Origin: Sphaerolaimus hirsutus
Lineage: Eukaryota; Nematoda; Chromadorea; Monhysterida; Sphaerolaimidae
Direction: 5' to 3'
NCBI GenBank assembly: GCA_964036195.1
Contig: OZ038457.1
Coordinates: forward strand, 10,009,147 to 10,073,146
DNA length: 64,000 nt
The stretch's first letter is position 1. Every line of letters begins with the position of its first letter. Both the position numbers and the translations under genes were made by a program. The notes beneath the pieces are model-generated. The model was given only the letters and a program-made list of their open reading frames with translations, ran no database searches and had not been told where the DNA came from. This document shows positions 47,121 to 59,900 of the stretch, piece after piece.

Positions 47121-48512
47121 TATTTCTACCACCCACTTCACCACATCAAACAGCTATACATAATTATTTAAGAAACAAAAAAAAACGATGAGATATGATA
47201 CAAATTGAAAACATCTTTGAGAGTAAAATAGACAGATCAAAATAACACCTAAAATACTATTGTTTCTTATACAGCAAATTAAGAATGCCGATGCTTTCCA
47301 AACCGGGCCATAAATATAAGTGCTAATTTTGAATGAAGCAAGTGTAAATGTAATATAAGCAGTTCTGAATAACAAGGGTTGCAATGATATGATTTCTCAC
47401 TTCGATATCCAATACATAATAATCCAATTATCTATATTCCCCAATTCTTTCTACGGTTATACACAGGCAGGATATCGTGATTCGTGTCAATGAGATATAC
47501 AGATCAATGCAACACAGCCTTAGTACATGATAGAAGTCACGCAAAACGGGAAGCTAAGCTATGTGAAGCAAATTGCAACATTCTTCCAATCTTAACTAAT
47601 ATGAACATTAAGTCAAGCTGACCGCTAGGGTTGAAGTATTTTTTTCGCTGCTGTTAAGAAAATGAAATAGACTCTGCATTTATGGGGTGTTTTCTATTGA
47701 ATATTTTTCAATCTTAACAGCTGCCAACTCTAGCGAGTGCTGCACTAGGTGATCGCAAATATGGCAAAAGTAAAAGCACGGTGGCCAAAAAATGTCTTGA
47801 AAAACAACTGGAAAAGTCAAATAAGTGTTGGAAAAAATTGGCTTTTTGGATCATCGATTAAAAAAATTTATTTTTCAAATTAGGTGTACTTTGTTCAAAA
47901 TTATGAAATGATAGTTATGTCTTCAGTTGTCGTATAATTACAGTAGACGTAGAGCATTGGAATTTATGAAAGCGAGTATTTTGAATTTTTGAAGTAATTC
48001 GTAACTCGTCATATTTGTTGTGCGAATAGTTCATCGAATAATTGCAACTATTAGGAAATTGCATGTTCTTGCGTAGAACACCGGTTAAATCATTTTGGAC
48101 ATGAACGCGAATATATTATTATTTTGATTAACGTTGATATTAAAACGCATCTGCGGAAATAAGTTCCCAATTGTTCACAGCTTACTATACATGCTAAAAA
48201 GAGTACGGAAACAGATGCCACACCTCTAAATTTGCTGCAAAAGCCACAAATTTTCGAATTTATAAATTACAAAAACACCAAAATTCAAAAAAAAATCGCT
48301 TGCCAACCCTAGGTCAAAACCTATGTCTACAGTTTGAAAGTACATTCAGTTGCACTGAACATTCTTGGCCACAGCACAGAGCGTATGCCAGACTGGCAGT
48401 GGAAATTCAAAATCTTGTACGAAACTGGCCTTTACTAAATACTTATGGTGTACATATGCAACCAACGTTAGTAATTGAGGAGTCTTTATAAAATCTGCAT
48501 GATATTTATCAG

Positions 48513-48681
48513 GGGGCAGTCCCAGACCCCACAAAGTGCCAAATGTCAATCAGAACAAAAAAGAAAAGATTTCATCACTGAACTTTGCATGACAATTGCC
48601 ACTTTACATTTGTCATGGAAATTGGCATTTTGGATGACATTTGACACTTTACTTCACACTTTACAGGTCCGGGATTGGCAC
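48513..48681 (-). mobile_element. Introner-type family copy
   Basis: Ends GGGGCAGTCCC and GGGATTGGCAC. Perfect 3-bp flanks CAG (48510-48512) and CAG (48682-48684). In the GT-first orientation the flank reads CTG, so it cannot supply an AG acceptor at its end. Lies in non-coding DNA downstream of the Ras gene. Confidence 0.88.
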
Positions 48682-50106
48682 CAGTCCACTTTAGCTGCTG
48701 CTCCTCCATCACTATCGGTGGACAGTGTTAGGTAGATAATTATCTGACCAGAATCACTTTCGTGCCAATTATGTTAATACTTCATATTAGGCAAACACAG
48801 ACATATTGATCATAAATATATCTAAGTAACTTTAATGAATACAAACAATGAGGATCGAGCACAGATACCACTTAAAAATCACATGCAACGATATTGTGCC
48901 AGTTTTGCAGCATATGGAAACGCACAGACTTTCTGGACATAAAATGAAATGACAGCTTTATAACAAAAAATAGACTTGAAGCTTTGCACCTTTCAACAAT
49001 TGATCGCAGCATCAATTGATTGGATACAAATGCAGACTGGTAAGGGAAAGATAGCTGAAAAATAGTCTGGGGTGTTGGAGGGGTGGGGAGAGGTTCGCGG
49101 GGGTTCAATATATAGGCTTTTCAAGGTGTACAAGGAAGAAAAATCTTTAAAAAATAGTTGAAAAATGAGTAAAAACGAGCACTTATAGCAAATAGCTGAA
49201 AATAGGCAATAAGGCATATGAACAATAGTGATTTTAAATGTGAAAAATCAGGATAGTGATTTTTAAGGTGAAAATTGGTAAAAATACATGTACAGCGTGT
49301 AATTCCTTTTTTTATCAGATTCAATATCGTTATTTAGCATCTGTACTCGACCATGGATAAAACTCCTAATATGGAAGCTAAAATCGAATGAATGTAACAT
49401 ATGAATCGATCGGCTTTTAAATTATGGATACATTTGCGATTTGAATGAACATAAAAACACTCATACGTAAACGACAGCAGCAAACGACTGAACGTGGCAA
49501 GAACCAGGCCAGTCAAATTTTACCATACTTCACATTTTACAGATACTGTCTGCCAGACATTAAATAGGAAGCCTCAACTTATCCTTGTGTCAAGTATGAA
49601 CTGCAATGTAAAACTTTCAGAAATGATGTGTGCGCTAGCTCTGCAGTGTACACTTCATAACTTAGAGCTCCAATAACAAGCGTTCTAACACTTTAACTTT
49701 GATGACTATCGATAAAAAGTCGTGCAACAGCTGGCAAAAAAAATTGTGACTCGACCATGGCTCTATCTCTAAACCAACGAAAAGCATAAATACCGGACTG
49801 TACAGTTGAGCATGTGCCACTGCTAAATTGTATTTAACTGATGCCAATTCTGCACCCCGTCATGTGAGAAGTAACTGAAAACTTATCGATTGAATTGCTG
49901 TAACACATAAATTTGCATGAAAATAATTATATCGTAACGTTTACTTTCTCTACTAATCACTTTCATTGTCACTGAAAATTCTCATTTACTTCTCCCTTTA
50001 CTCAAATTAGCTCCAAATCACCACAATCAGAAACATCCTAAAAATACAGTTACAACACACCTAAAAACAGTTCAACGATACAGTCGGGTACCCATAAACC
50101 TCACAG

Positions 50107-51157
50107 CTACTGTAATTGACAGCGCGACTTGCGCCGGCGGCCTGTACTAGCAGCGGTGTCATTATGCAAAGGGTCTGCCCGCTCGGCGGCTATAAATTTG
50201 CGTATAATGCGCACTAGATCGTGGAAAGCCTGGTCCACGTTCAGTCTGTACTTGGCGCTGCACTCCACGTAGGGCAGGTTCAGCTGCGACGCCAGGTCGG
50301 CGCCCTCCTCGCGCGAAACCTTTGAGATGGTAGGGCTAATTAAACAACGGCTAAATTAGATAGTGAACGGAAAGGCGCGAGTGTGCTCAAAACCCGCGAC
50401 CTAATCAAACCCTGTGCTAACAATGTGTTAGCGTCTACAGCGTAACACTCAAGTTTTTTAACAAAACTTTCAGCTACTTACCAATCGCTGAGTCTCTAAG
50501 TCAGCTTTGTTAGCCACTAACACCATCGGGAATTCATCCCTGTCTTTAATTCGCATTATTTGTCTGTATATTCGCAACACTTCATCGAAACTGCAATTAA
50601 TTATCAGCGTAATCACATTAAGATGAAATCATTCACAAACCGAAACACACCTGTTTCTATCAGTGACTGAATATACTATCAAAAAGCCTTCACCAGTTCG
50701 CAAATATTGCTCGCGCATTGTGCTGAATTCCTCCTGACCAGCAGTATCCAAAACTGCACAGGCAATAGAAATGGATGAACATGAGCAATGCGCACGAAAA
50801 CTGGACAAAAGTAAAGCCGACCTTCTAATTTGCAAACGTCACCATCGATGATGCATCGTTTGGTGTACGAGTCCTCTATAGTTGGATCGTAATCGGTCAC
50901 GAAGTATTGCTGAAATCAGGATCGACCGTAAAAACCCTTTGGAACAGTGCCAAAAATCCACGCTATAGGAACCAAACAACGAAAAGCTTACATTGTGTTA
51001 CATTATGTCATTGATGTGTAGTCACTTGGACAAAATAAACAAAAACCACCTTAAAAAAAGCACTCACCTGCACGAACTGTATGGTAAGGGCAGATTTGCC
51101 TACGCCGCCCATACCGACTACCACCAGCCGATACTGATTCTGATTACTACCATCCAT
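50107..51157 (-). CDS. R-Ras/Ras64B-like small GTPase, complete, 5 exons, 200 aa
   Basis: Exons 51068-51157, 50822-50909, 50651-50753, 50482-50590 and 50107-50319 sum to 603 nt including TAG. Seen: P-loop [17 protein letters not shown], switch [17 protein letters not shown], switch [21 protein letters not shown] (base specificity), [21 protein letters not shown], a basic tail GRRRKSR, and the C-terminal CAAX box CQLQ, so it is prenylated and membrane-bound. Gln at the last position favours farnesyl transfer by general rule. Closest by eye to R-Ras and insect Ras64B ([20 protein letters not shown]). The residue equivalent to Ras 11 is Met where Ras has Ala, while Gly12 and Gly13 are kept. Start ATG 51155-51157, preceded by TTTTGG; about 5 kb of downstream AT-rich DNA probably includes the 3' UTR. 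Confidence 0.93.
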
Positions 51158-51539
51158 CCAAAATGTTCATGCAGCTACAGGTGTAACTAAAATTGAAAAG
51201 GGACCGCGGCGGCGGCATGCGCCACCACAGAGTGGAAACGCGGCAGCGCTGTGCAATATAGTTGATTCAAGTAACTATTCCTGCACCAGTCCGGCCATAC
51301 ATTCAGCCATCGCGGCACGACACCTGTTATTTTCCTTTTTTGTTTATTTTCATTGGAAAGGTGCCAATCGGAAATCTATACGAACCGAGGCGACTGTCTT
51401 CTCCGTGGCGCCGGCGGCCAACACCTTCCTTAAACCACCTTACGGTAACAACTGGGCAATCAAGAAATGTAACAGAAAAGCCATTGACTAGCACATCAAG
51501 TGCCGGTGGCATTGAAAATGAATATTAAGCAAGTGCATT

Positions 51540-53700
51540 GAAAGATGCCATGCGACACGTGAAGCTGAAATCCGAGTTGACACAGACCAGTTGACACACA
51601 TCTGTCAACTTGTGCGCGGGTCGCCATTACAGCGTGTTAGAAGTGAAGTTCAAGGGATTACAAGGATTCTCGCGAAGTTTGAATGGAGCTCAAAGAAGCT
51701 TTCTGATGATGACCTGATGGCAACGAAAGTGAAAAGGTGTGTCCAAACCAAAGTTTCTCATTGTGATTTGCATACAGATAAATAAACACAGGCAGTGCTC
51801 AAATCAGTTTGTCTTATTTGATGAGTTAATTACCATAGTAGTCAATCACAATGCAGACAATCAAAATAAAATAAAAACGACATAAAATATCTTGCGAGCG
51901 AATACGAACAACACGCAAATCAACTGTAAGACGGGATACAAGTATTTATACACAAAAACCACCATTTTGCGGAAACTATGAGCAACGTATTCATTCAATC
52001 TAAAATGATAGAAGTCATGATAAAAGCTTCTGTGGTGTTTGGGAAAATGTTTGGTAGTAAAATTCCTACCATACATTTCGCGCAGAAACGCGTCAAGGAT
52101 GGAGAAGCTCGAAAAAGTGGCGCCAAACGGTAAAAAAATGACAGAAAACTCGCACCAGGCGCCACTCCCGGACCCTGTAAAGTGCCCTGTAAAATGTAAA
52201 ATGTCATCCAAAGCGTCAAAAGTGATGGAAAATGCCCTGCAAAATGGCAACTCGGTTGCCATTATGCAGGGCATTTTCCATTACTTTTGACACTTTGCAT
52301 GACATTTTACATTTTACAGGGCACTTTACGGAGTCTGGGACTGCCCCCAGGTTTGTTAAGCGCCACTGGAGCTATTCCATCACTGAATGTGGTGCAACAA
52401 ATTCCCAAACAGCCGAAAAATTACGGTGCACCGCAAATGGGCATCTTCACCTGACAAGAATACTGGTACAAAAATAACAGAAATCAATGTCCGTTAACAG
52501 CGATTCTGGCGTGTAATCATAAATTCAGCGTTCCATGCACCAGTGTTAGGTGAAAAGTCTGCCCAATTGCATATTCACTTGGGTTTCCATTACATCAGCC
52601 TAAATTACAACAGAGAAGTTTGTTAAAACAACAACATGGAAAAAATCGTGTGCAATTTTATGTGCAACATTTGGAATCTAGGTATCTGTAAATATTTACA
52701 TGGCTTTACATGCTGACTGTATCTCCGGCTAATTGTAATGGAAACCGGCACGGGCAAAAACCGTACTAATTCTACATGGTAATTAAAATAAATCTTTTTA
52801 CCGCGGAAAAAATGACACGAGAAATTAGAACGGTCATTGCCATACCTTCGCACAGATCCACCACTGAAAGAACGTGATAAAATGATGAACAAAGAGAACG
52901 ACAAAATGAACAAAAAGGGGACCTGCATGTGATAGGCCTGCTTCACTCGGTACTGACTCTCTAAGCAAATCTCTTTTGGCGATTACGAGTAAAACGTGAA
53001 AATTCGTTATCGCACAACAGTGGTGAAATTTTAAGAGCCCGACAAGTTTTTCATGCACCCAGTTCCATTGCACCAGGGATCCTTCAAGGACGTAGCAAGG
53101 ATTTTTTTTCGGCTGGCGGACGATTGTATAAAGAGGCCAAAGGCAGATGTATTTACAAAGCAAATTTATTTATTTATTTGAATTCATGATTAGGAGAAAT
53201 TGTGGGTGGGTAAATGCCGCAAATTTTTCCAAACTGCCTACAAAATCGGTGTATAAAATTCTTGGCATTTTTATGACTGGTCCGGAAGGTGGGGGCGCCC
53301 CCACCCGCCCCTTGCTACGTCCTTGGACCCTTTCTTTCACTTTTTCGCGTATTTAAAATGCAAACGATCGGGCTGCCGGAATAATCACTTGCCGTACTTT
53401 CAACTCCATCGCTGGACAAGTTATGACAGTTTCCATCTATTCGATGCACTGGTGCGGCATGCGAGGTGCGCGACCCACCAGAAATGCGCGCAGTTCACCA
53501 CAAAATCCAAAATCGGTGAGCATGACATCTAAGATTTTTTAGATTTTGTGGCAAATTCTTTGCAAATTTCCCAATAAAACACACAAGAGTGGCTGGCGGT
53601 GACAAAAACACGTAACCTGTATGGAGCAACACCATAAAGCAAACCGTGCGAAACCTGAATATAGAATTTGTGCTCAACGACCGATCAATTGGCACTGGGA
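51540..53700. other. Intergenic DNA between the Ras gene and the large gene
   Basis: Contains a partial CACACTAGTT-family copy (51545-51625) and an introner-type copy (52159-52347) inside a decayed GGCGCC/CCATCACT element (about 52115-52385). No gene recognised. Confidence 0.5.
52159..52347 (+). mobile_element. Introner-type family copy (GC..CAG form)
   Basis: Ends GCGCCACTCCC and GGGACTGCCCC. Perfect CAG flanks (52156-52158; 52348-52350). Strong hairpin centred on AACTCGGTTGCC. In plus orientation it would read CAG|GC...CCCCCAG|, a GC-AG intron, but neighbouring DNA is not recognisably coding. Confidence 0.88.
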
Positions 53701-53705
53701 TAATG

Positions 53706-53924
53706 GCGCCACACACACTGGATGTCAACTGAATTTGTGTCAACTTAATTTTAGCGAATTATGTTACATCAACTGTACTATATGATAGAGCATAGTCAAT
53801 TTTACACCAGGACATATATTTGTTATTGTTCCGGTTAGACGCGATGCTTAAAAAATTTGTTCTGTGTTATTCAGTTGACATTGAGTTGACACGAATTTGC
53901 AATGTCAACTAGCGTGTGTGGGCC
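53706..53924. mobile_element. CACACTAGTT-family MITE (TTGACA variant)
   Basis: Left GGCGCCACACACACTGGATG; right TGTCAACTAGCGTGTGTGGGC. Directly 3' of the stop codon of the large gene. Confidence 0.75.
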
Positions 53925-53998
53925 CAAACGGACGCGTGTGAGCGCGACGCGCGCGGGGGGAAACGCGCCGGCGCGAGTGCTCGCGGCTGCGCGACGAA

Positions 53999-56900
53999 TC
54001 ATGACTGCAAATGCGGCTTCATGGACATGTGCTGCGGCGGCGCGTGCTGCTGATCGCCGGCGGCCGTGGCGAACACCACGTTCGGCCTGACCACCGTCGC
54101 GCCCATCACCAGCCGCCCGTGCACCATGTCCGACCCGTACAAGTCGGCCTGCGAGCGGACGAACTGTGACTAACGGTGGTGCGCTCGGGGCGAAATGGGT
54201 CGAGTCTTTTTTCTCCACGGTTTAAAAACACGGTTACAAACTCAAGCATCGTAACGAACTTGAAACCCAAAGATAAATACTTGAACGGTCAAATTCGGCC
54301 AATGTACGAACGAATGGGACATGCCAACCACTGCAGACCCACTAAAATGCTAAAACTGCACTGCCAGAGGCCAGGCACACCGTACATTAATTAGATTGAA
54401 AATAACGGTGCCGGTTCAGACAATTTTCATCGTTTACCGGTAACTACCAAAGCGATTTCCCAGCCTACCCCAACCGAAAAACCAGCCAGTCGATCAACTC
54501 ACGTGGGTTCTCTGGTGCTGCTGCACACCCACCGGCCCGTGCCCGTAAACGACGTTGCGCTGGGCCGCGTGCATCTGCGCCGCGTGGCCCGGACTCAGAC
54601 TGCACTGGCCAGAGTGCAGCGCGTGCTGCGGCTGAGCGGCCGCGGGCGCGGCGGCCGCCTGGTGGTGCTGCTGCTGCATCAGCTGGGTAGCTGCCATCTT
54701 GCTGACGAACACGTTGCGGCCCACGGCCGGGCCGACCACGGCTCCGGGCGACAGCATCGCGTCGCCGCCGCTCTGTGAAGTCACACTGATGTTTATGGCA
54801 ATTGAGGAGTTTGATTCCGAAACCCGTTATCTGCACGTTTTTGGGTTTTTTGAAAATAGCATTTGAAACTTTGATATTGGCCCACGCGGGCATGCTTCAA
54901 GTGACAACGCTTGCCCGAAACTTTTTGACAAGTTCATGAATTTCTCTACATTTTCCATATTTACAACCCTCTGGCCGGCATATATACCTAGAGTTATGAT
55001 GATTTGTTTGACGTCACATCAGCATAAATGCATGCAGATAACGAGTTTCGGGTGCAAAGTCACCTGCAGATAACGAGTTTCGGGTGCAAAGTCACATGCA
55101 GATAACGAGTTTCGGGTGCAAATTCATAAAAACCAGATCAGATTTCCTTAACGAGTTTCGGATGCAAACTCCATTTTTGTATGGTGATTTTGACACCTCC
55201 ACACTAAATCCTTAACGAGTTTCGGATGCAAACTTTTTTCTCTGCAGATAACGAGTTTCGGGTGCAAAAAATGATAGTTTTTTTGTAGATAACGGGTTTC
55301 GAGTGCAAACTCACCTATTTTGGGCTGCAGATAACGGGTTTCGGATGCAAAATTGCATTTTTTTCAAAAACGATATCTCTGTATCTCGGGAACGGTATGA
55401 GATATTGAGGTAATTTTTTTTTATCACGAAGAAATGTATATATACGTCAGATCCGCACTTAACTCATTTTTTTCTCACTTTTCTCACTGCGAGGCACCGG
55501 CTCTACAGTACATTTACATTTTTGGAGGTCTGCCAAACCACAACTGAGTAGCCGCAGGGGGCAAAGGTCCCCCACCCTTCACTGAATACTCGTTTTACAC
55601 ATTTTTGTTGTGTTAATACTTTTTTAAATTTGCACTTAACGGGTTACGGAATCAAACGCCTCAATTATCAAACAATATTTCAGAACGGAAGCGGGAACTT
55701 ACATTCTGTACGCCGATGCCGTGCTGCGGCCAATATTGGTGCGCTTGTTGTGGCGCGAGGCCGGCCGGTCGCTGCAGTTCGTTGCTACCCGCTTTGTACT
55801 TGTTCCAACTGCGAGAGCAATGCGAATACATTATGATGGGACGCACACTAGTCAACTGAGGGAAATATCAATAATAAAACCAGCTTTGTACGCTTTCCAG
55901 TGTAAGGGATGTCATTTCCTGTCCACTCCGGAATGTCCAGTCATTTTCGGTATCACCGGTCGACAGAGACACAAAAAATTATTAGCAATTGCAGAAATTT
56001 TTCAGTTGACCGGTGGCTCGAGTTAACAGGCACCGATAGTAAACTATTGTGCGTATGCATTATAGCACAATAAATTTGACTGAAACTTTCTAAAAACAAT
56101 AAAAACACGATAAATAATGCATAAACACAAACGTACGTATTATATTGGTCATAATTGAGCGAGACGTGTCTGCCGTGGTGCAGCGGCGCCGTGGTGATGG
56201 TGTGCTGCGCGGCGGCCACGTGTCTCTGCTGCCGCATCGACTGCGCACTGTCGTAGGGCGGCGGGCGGTGGGTAACCCGCGCGCGTCTCGCCGGTCCCGC
56301 CGACGCGTGCGGCGGCGTGTGGTGCGACGGAACGCGCTTGCCGCCGGACGACAGGTGCTGGTCGGTGCGCGCCGGCGCGAACGACACCGGCGTCAGCGTG
56401 AACACTGAACGGCCGCTGGTTTCGGCGCCCTGGAAGACACGGTGCGTGGAATGGAAAGATGAATGCACACTAGAGTCATGCCTGTGAGCTCACTGGATGC
56501 TGCTGCATGAGTACCATGGGCGGCGTGGGTGTTTGTGCCAGTCTGTCGCCGCCATGCGACGAGCTCGCGTCGTACCAGTTCGCCTGCACTCCGCACCACG
56601 CCTGCGACACGATAAACACGATAAACTATTTTCGTCGACAAGTTCGACCATATAAACGAAATGCCAACGGAACCTTTGTTAAAATTCATTAGTCCCCCTT
56701 TTGAGCAACTCCCCGGGTAACTTAGGCATGACATGAGTATGGCGTGCACAAGGCATAAAAATATGCATAAAAATTGGCAAAAGAATGATCCGCACGGCTG
56801 AATAAAAAAACCGTTGACTAGTTAACCTGCTGGCTTTGCGTGTGACGCGGCACTTCGATGTACGGTTGCTGTTGACGCTGCTGCTGCTGCTTGCCGGACT

Positions 56901-59900
56901 CGAACTGCAGCGACAGACCCGACGCATTGGAGACCTGCATTTTTATTAGCATATTATTTATAGCTGCTTCAGAATGTGAAGATTTGCAAGATTGTGAAAT
57001 TGCAGTTGAACATCACCGACTACGGTTATAAAAAATCGTTTTTTCAGTGACTTTATTTGAACTTTTTTCTATAAATTCACCTCATTTGAGGCAAAATCAG
57101 GGTAGTCAGGATTTTGACCTTCGCTGGGGGGTGATCTAGATCTAGTAAAAGGAAGCCACTTCACGAAGTAGTAGCAAAACCTATATGAGCTGGGTAACTA
57201 CCCCACTGGAAACCTGGTAACTACCTCACTGGAAAGGAAAGTGTTACTATCCCAGTCCGGTTTAACCCTCATTCAGTACCAAGGGTTAAGAAAATCGCGA
57301 CTTTCCAGTCCCGATCCTGGCAAATTAAATGCCCAAGTCCCGATCCCTCAAAACCAGCGCCCTCAACCCCAAAAGTAACCATATCCGAGTGGGTGGTCAT
57401 GGGCGGGGTGGGCGCGCCGGCCGGGTCCTCCTCGCCGCTGGTGATGGGCGACAGGGGGATGATGCGCGCCGTGTGCAACGCCCTGCCGCCGCCCGTCGAC
57501 AGCGAGTCGCCGCCCGACCGCTCGCCGTCGTCGGGCGAGATGCTCATGATCGACACGTCTGTCGGTTTTGACGTGGTTTAGAAATGTGTGTGTGTGTGGG
57601 CAATTTGATGACATGTTTGTGGTCAATGATACAGATGGGGTGTTGGCACAGATATCTATACTTGGCCTTTCTGTGCGAAGCAAATTTACTCACAAATAAT
57701 TGTAAAAATTGTTTGAACGTAGACGGTTATGTTGACACCGGTACATAAAAATTGAGGTTAAATTTTTTTTCATGAATACATCGTTCAAGGTACCATATGT
57801 AATTGCTGTACAATAACGTAATTATATACATTCATTCACTATGCTATTTTAAGCGTATTGGGCACGGGTGAATTTAGCAAATATCTATGTGAACTACCAC
57901 AAAGGTTTAAATTTCCCTTCCTACTGTGAAAGCACCTTGGTGCGAGTTTTGCACTGGCGACAGCGGGATGATGGGCGGCTGGGCGTTGAGGCCTATGACA
58001 TTCAGCCCGAGCATGCCCATCGGCGGCGTGCACGTGTCGTCGTCGCACCCCTTCCAGTCGCACTCTGCGAGACAGTACTTTCCAATGTGGGTAAAATAGA
58101 CGCGCGCACAGATTGGAACACGGACCATTGAGGGCAGGCGACGAGACGGGCGACAATGGAGGTAGGTTGCAGTGCGCGTTGGCCGACCCGCTGTCCGACG
58201 TGAAGTTGGCCACCGCCTCGAGCACCGGCGGCGAATCGTCATCTAGCGCCGGCACGATGGGCGTGCAGGCCGGCACGATGGGCGCCGGCTAAAATAATAA
58301 CCATAGATGGTTTGCTGAGGGGATTAAAAGTGATGGCATAATAGACCAGGTATAGCCGGGTTTTTTAAAAGTGTTATTTTGTGTTTTTTTACATTAAAAA
58401 ACGCAAGAATCGAAACCGCTTTATTTAAGTCGAGATTTTTAGCACCTTTTCACTTGGTATTTTGCAATTTCTTCGGCTCGCAATCTCAAATATTGACCCC
58501 GCTCAAAAATCCTGCCAACGCCACAGCAGTCAACCATGTATTTATAACGTAAATAAACTGGACAGACAGACCGCCATACAATGAATTATACCATATTTTG
58601 ATGAATAAGGTCACGTGAAAAACTGCACCAAATTCACCCACAGTGAAAGCAATGTGATAAATATTACGAGACAAAATAAATGTTTGTTCTTTTATTCAGA
58701 TGTGATATGGTAGTAACTTATCTACCTACTTACGTATTCCCAATTATCCACATCCATTCAACCACGCCACCCAACTCACACTGGAAGTGGTTTTTCGCGG
58801 CGCCAGCACGACCGGCTGTGAAGGCAAAGCGCTGGTGACGCGCGCGCGCGACGCTCCCGCACGCCGCAACTGGTAGATGTTCAACAGCAGGGGTGCGCTG
58901 CCGTTGCGGCCGCCCAGCCACGCGAACGAGCCAGGCGTCCATTGAGCCTCCTGCGTGATCGAGACGATTGTGCGAAATGGACTCGCGATCCCAAATTGTG
59001 CCGGTTAGCCCCCCCCCCCCTCGGAATTTAGCTGTGTCGTTTTTGATTTGATAAATGGAAATGTCAATGCTGAGACTAGATTTCTAGACACTGAGACTGG
59101 CATATAAGCTAGGGTTCAAACGGAATCACGATCCCGAATACCGATAATTATCGGGATTTTGCGACCCAGATCCCGAAAATTAGAAAGGCTAATCCCGATC
59201 CTAAATATTTTTTTTAAATCCCTATCTCGATCCCGATAAAATTTCCCTAATTCCGATCCCGATTCCGGAAAAAATTTGCCAAACTTGTAAACTGACTTTT
59301 TTGCACTGAGAAATGTAAACGGATACCTCCAGTGTGCATCTTAATTGGCAACTTCTACATTTTTGGCATCAAGTGTTTTAGACATTTTATATGAAAATTT
59401 AGAGACAAACCCTTTACATCAGAATTTTGCCCGAAAATAAAAAACCAATCCCGATCCCGTTTGAACCCTAAAATTATCCCTTCAAAAAATTTCTTTACAG
59501 CAATGTAGGAATAATCAATGAAATTTCCATCCAGGAAAGTTACTCCCGACTAGTGATGTAAAAAGCGCCATGGCGCTTTTGGCATGCGAGCGCCAAGCGC
59601 CAATGGCGCCACAGCAAAATAGCGCCAAGCGCCAAAAGCGCCATGGCGCTTTTTTAGACCATGGCGCCAAGCGCCAATGGCGCCAGGGGATGATGGCGCC
59701 AAGCGCCAATAGCGCCAGCGCCAACAAATTTTGTTGCATAAAGAGCAGCGATGCAAATGCAGTGCTATCTATTTGTTTGTCAACTGGTTCCCATCCCAAT
59801 TCAAAGCTTGCTGACAAGAAACACTATCCAGTGCTGTATACACATATACCATATTTCCTAGAAATACCCCCTTCAATTAACCCCCCCCCCCCTCCTCGAA

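Larger units (their letters stand above)
45840..50106. other. Long AT-rich region 3' of the Ras gene
   Basis: Probably includes the Ras 3' UTR. Contains the TA element 46793-47120, the introner-type copy 48513-48681 and a G-rich hAT fragment near 49070. Low GC and no exon-like islands. Confidence 0.5.
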
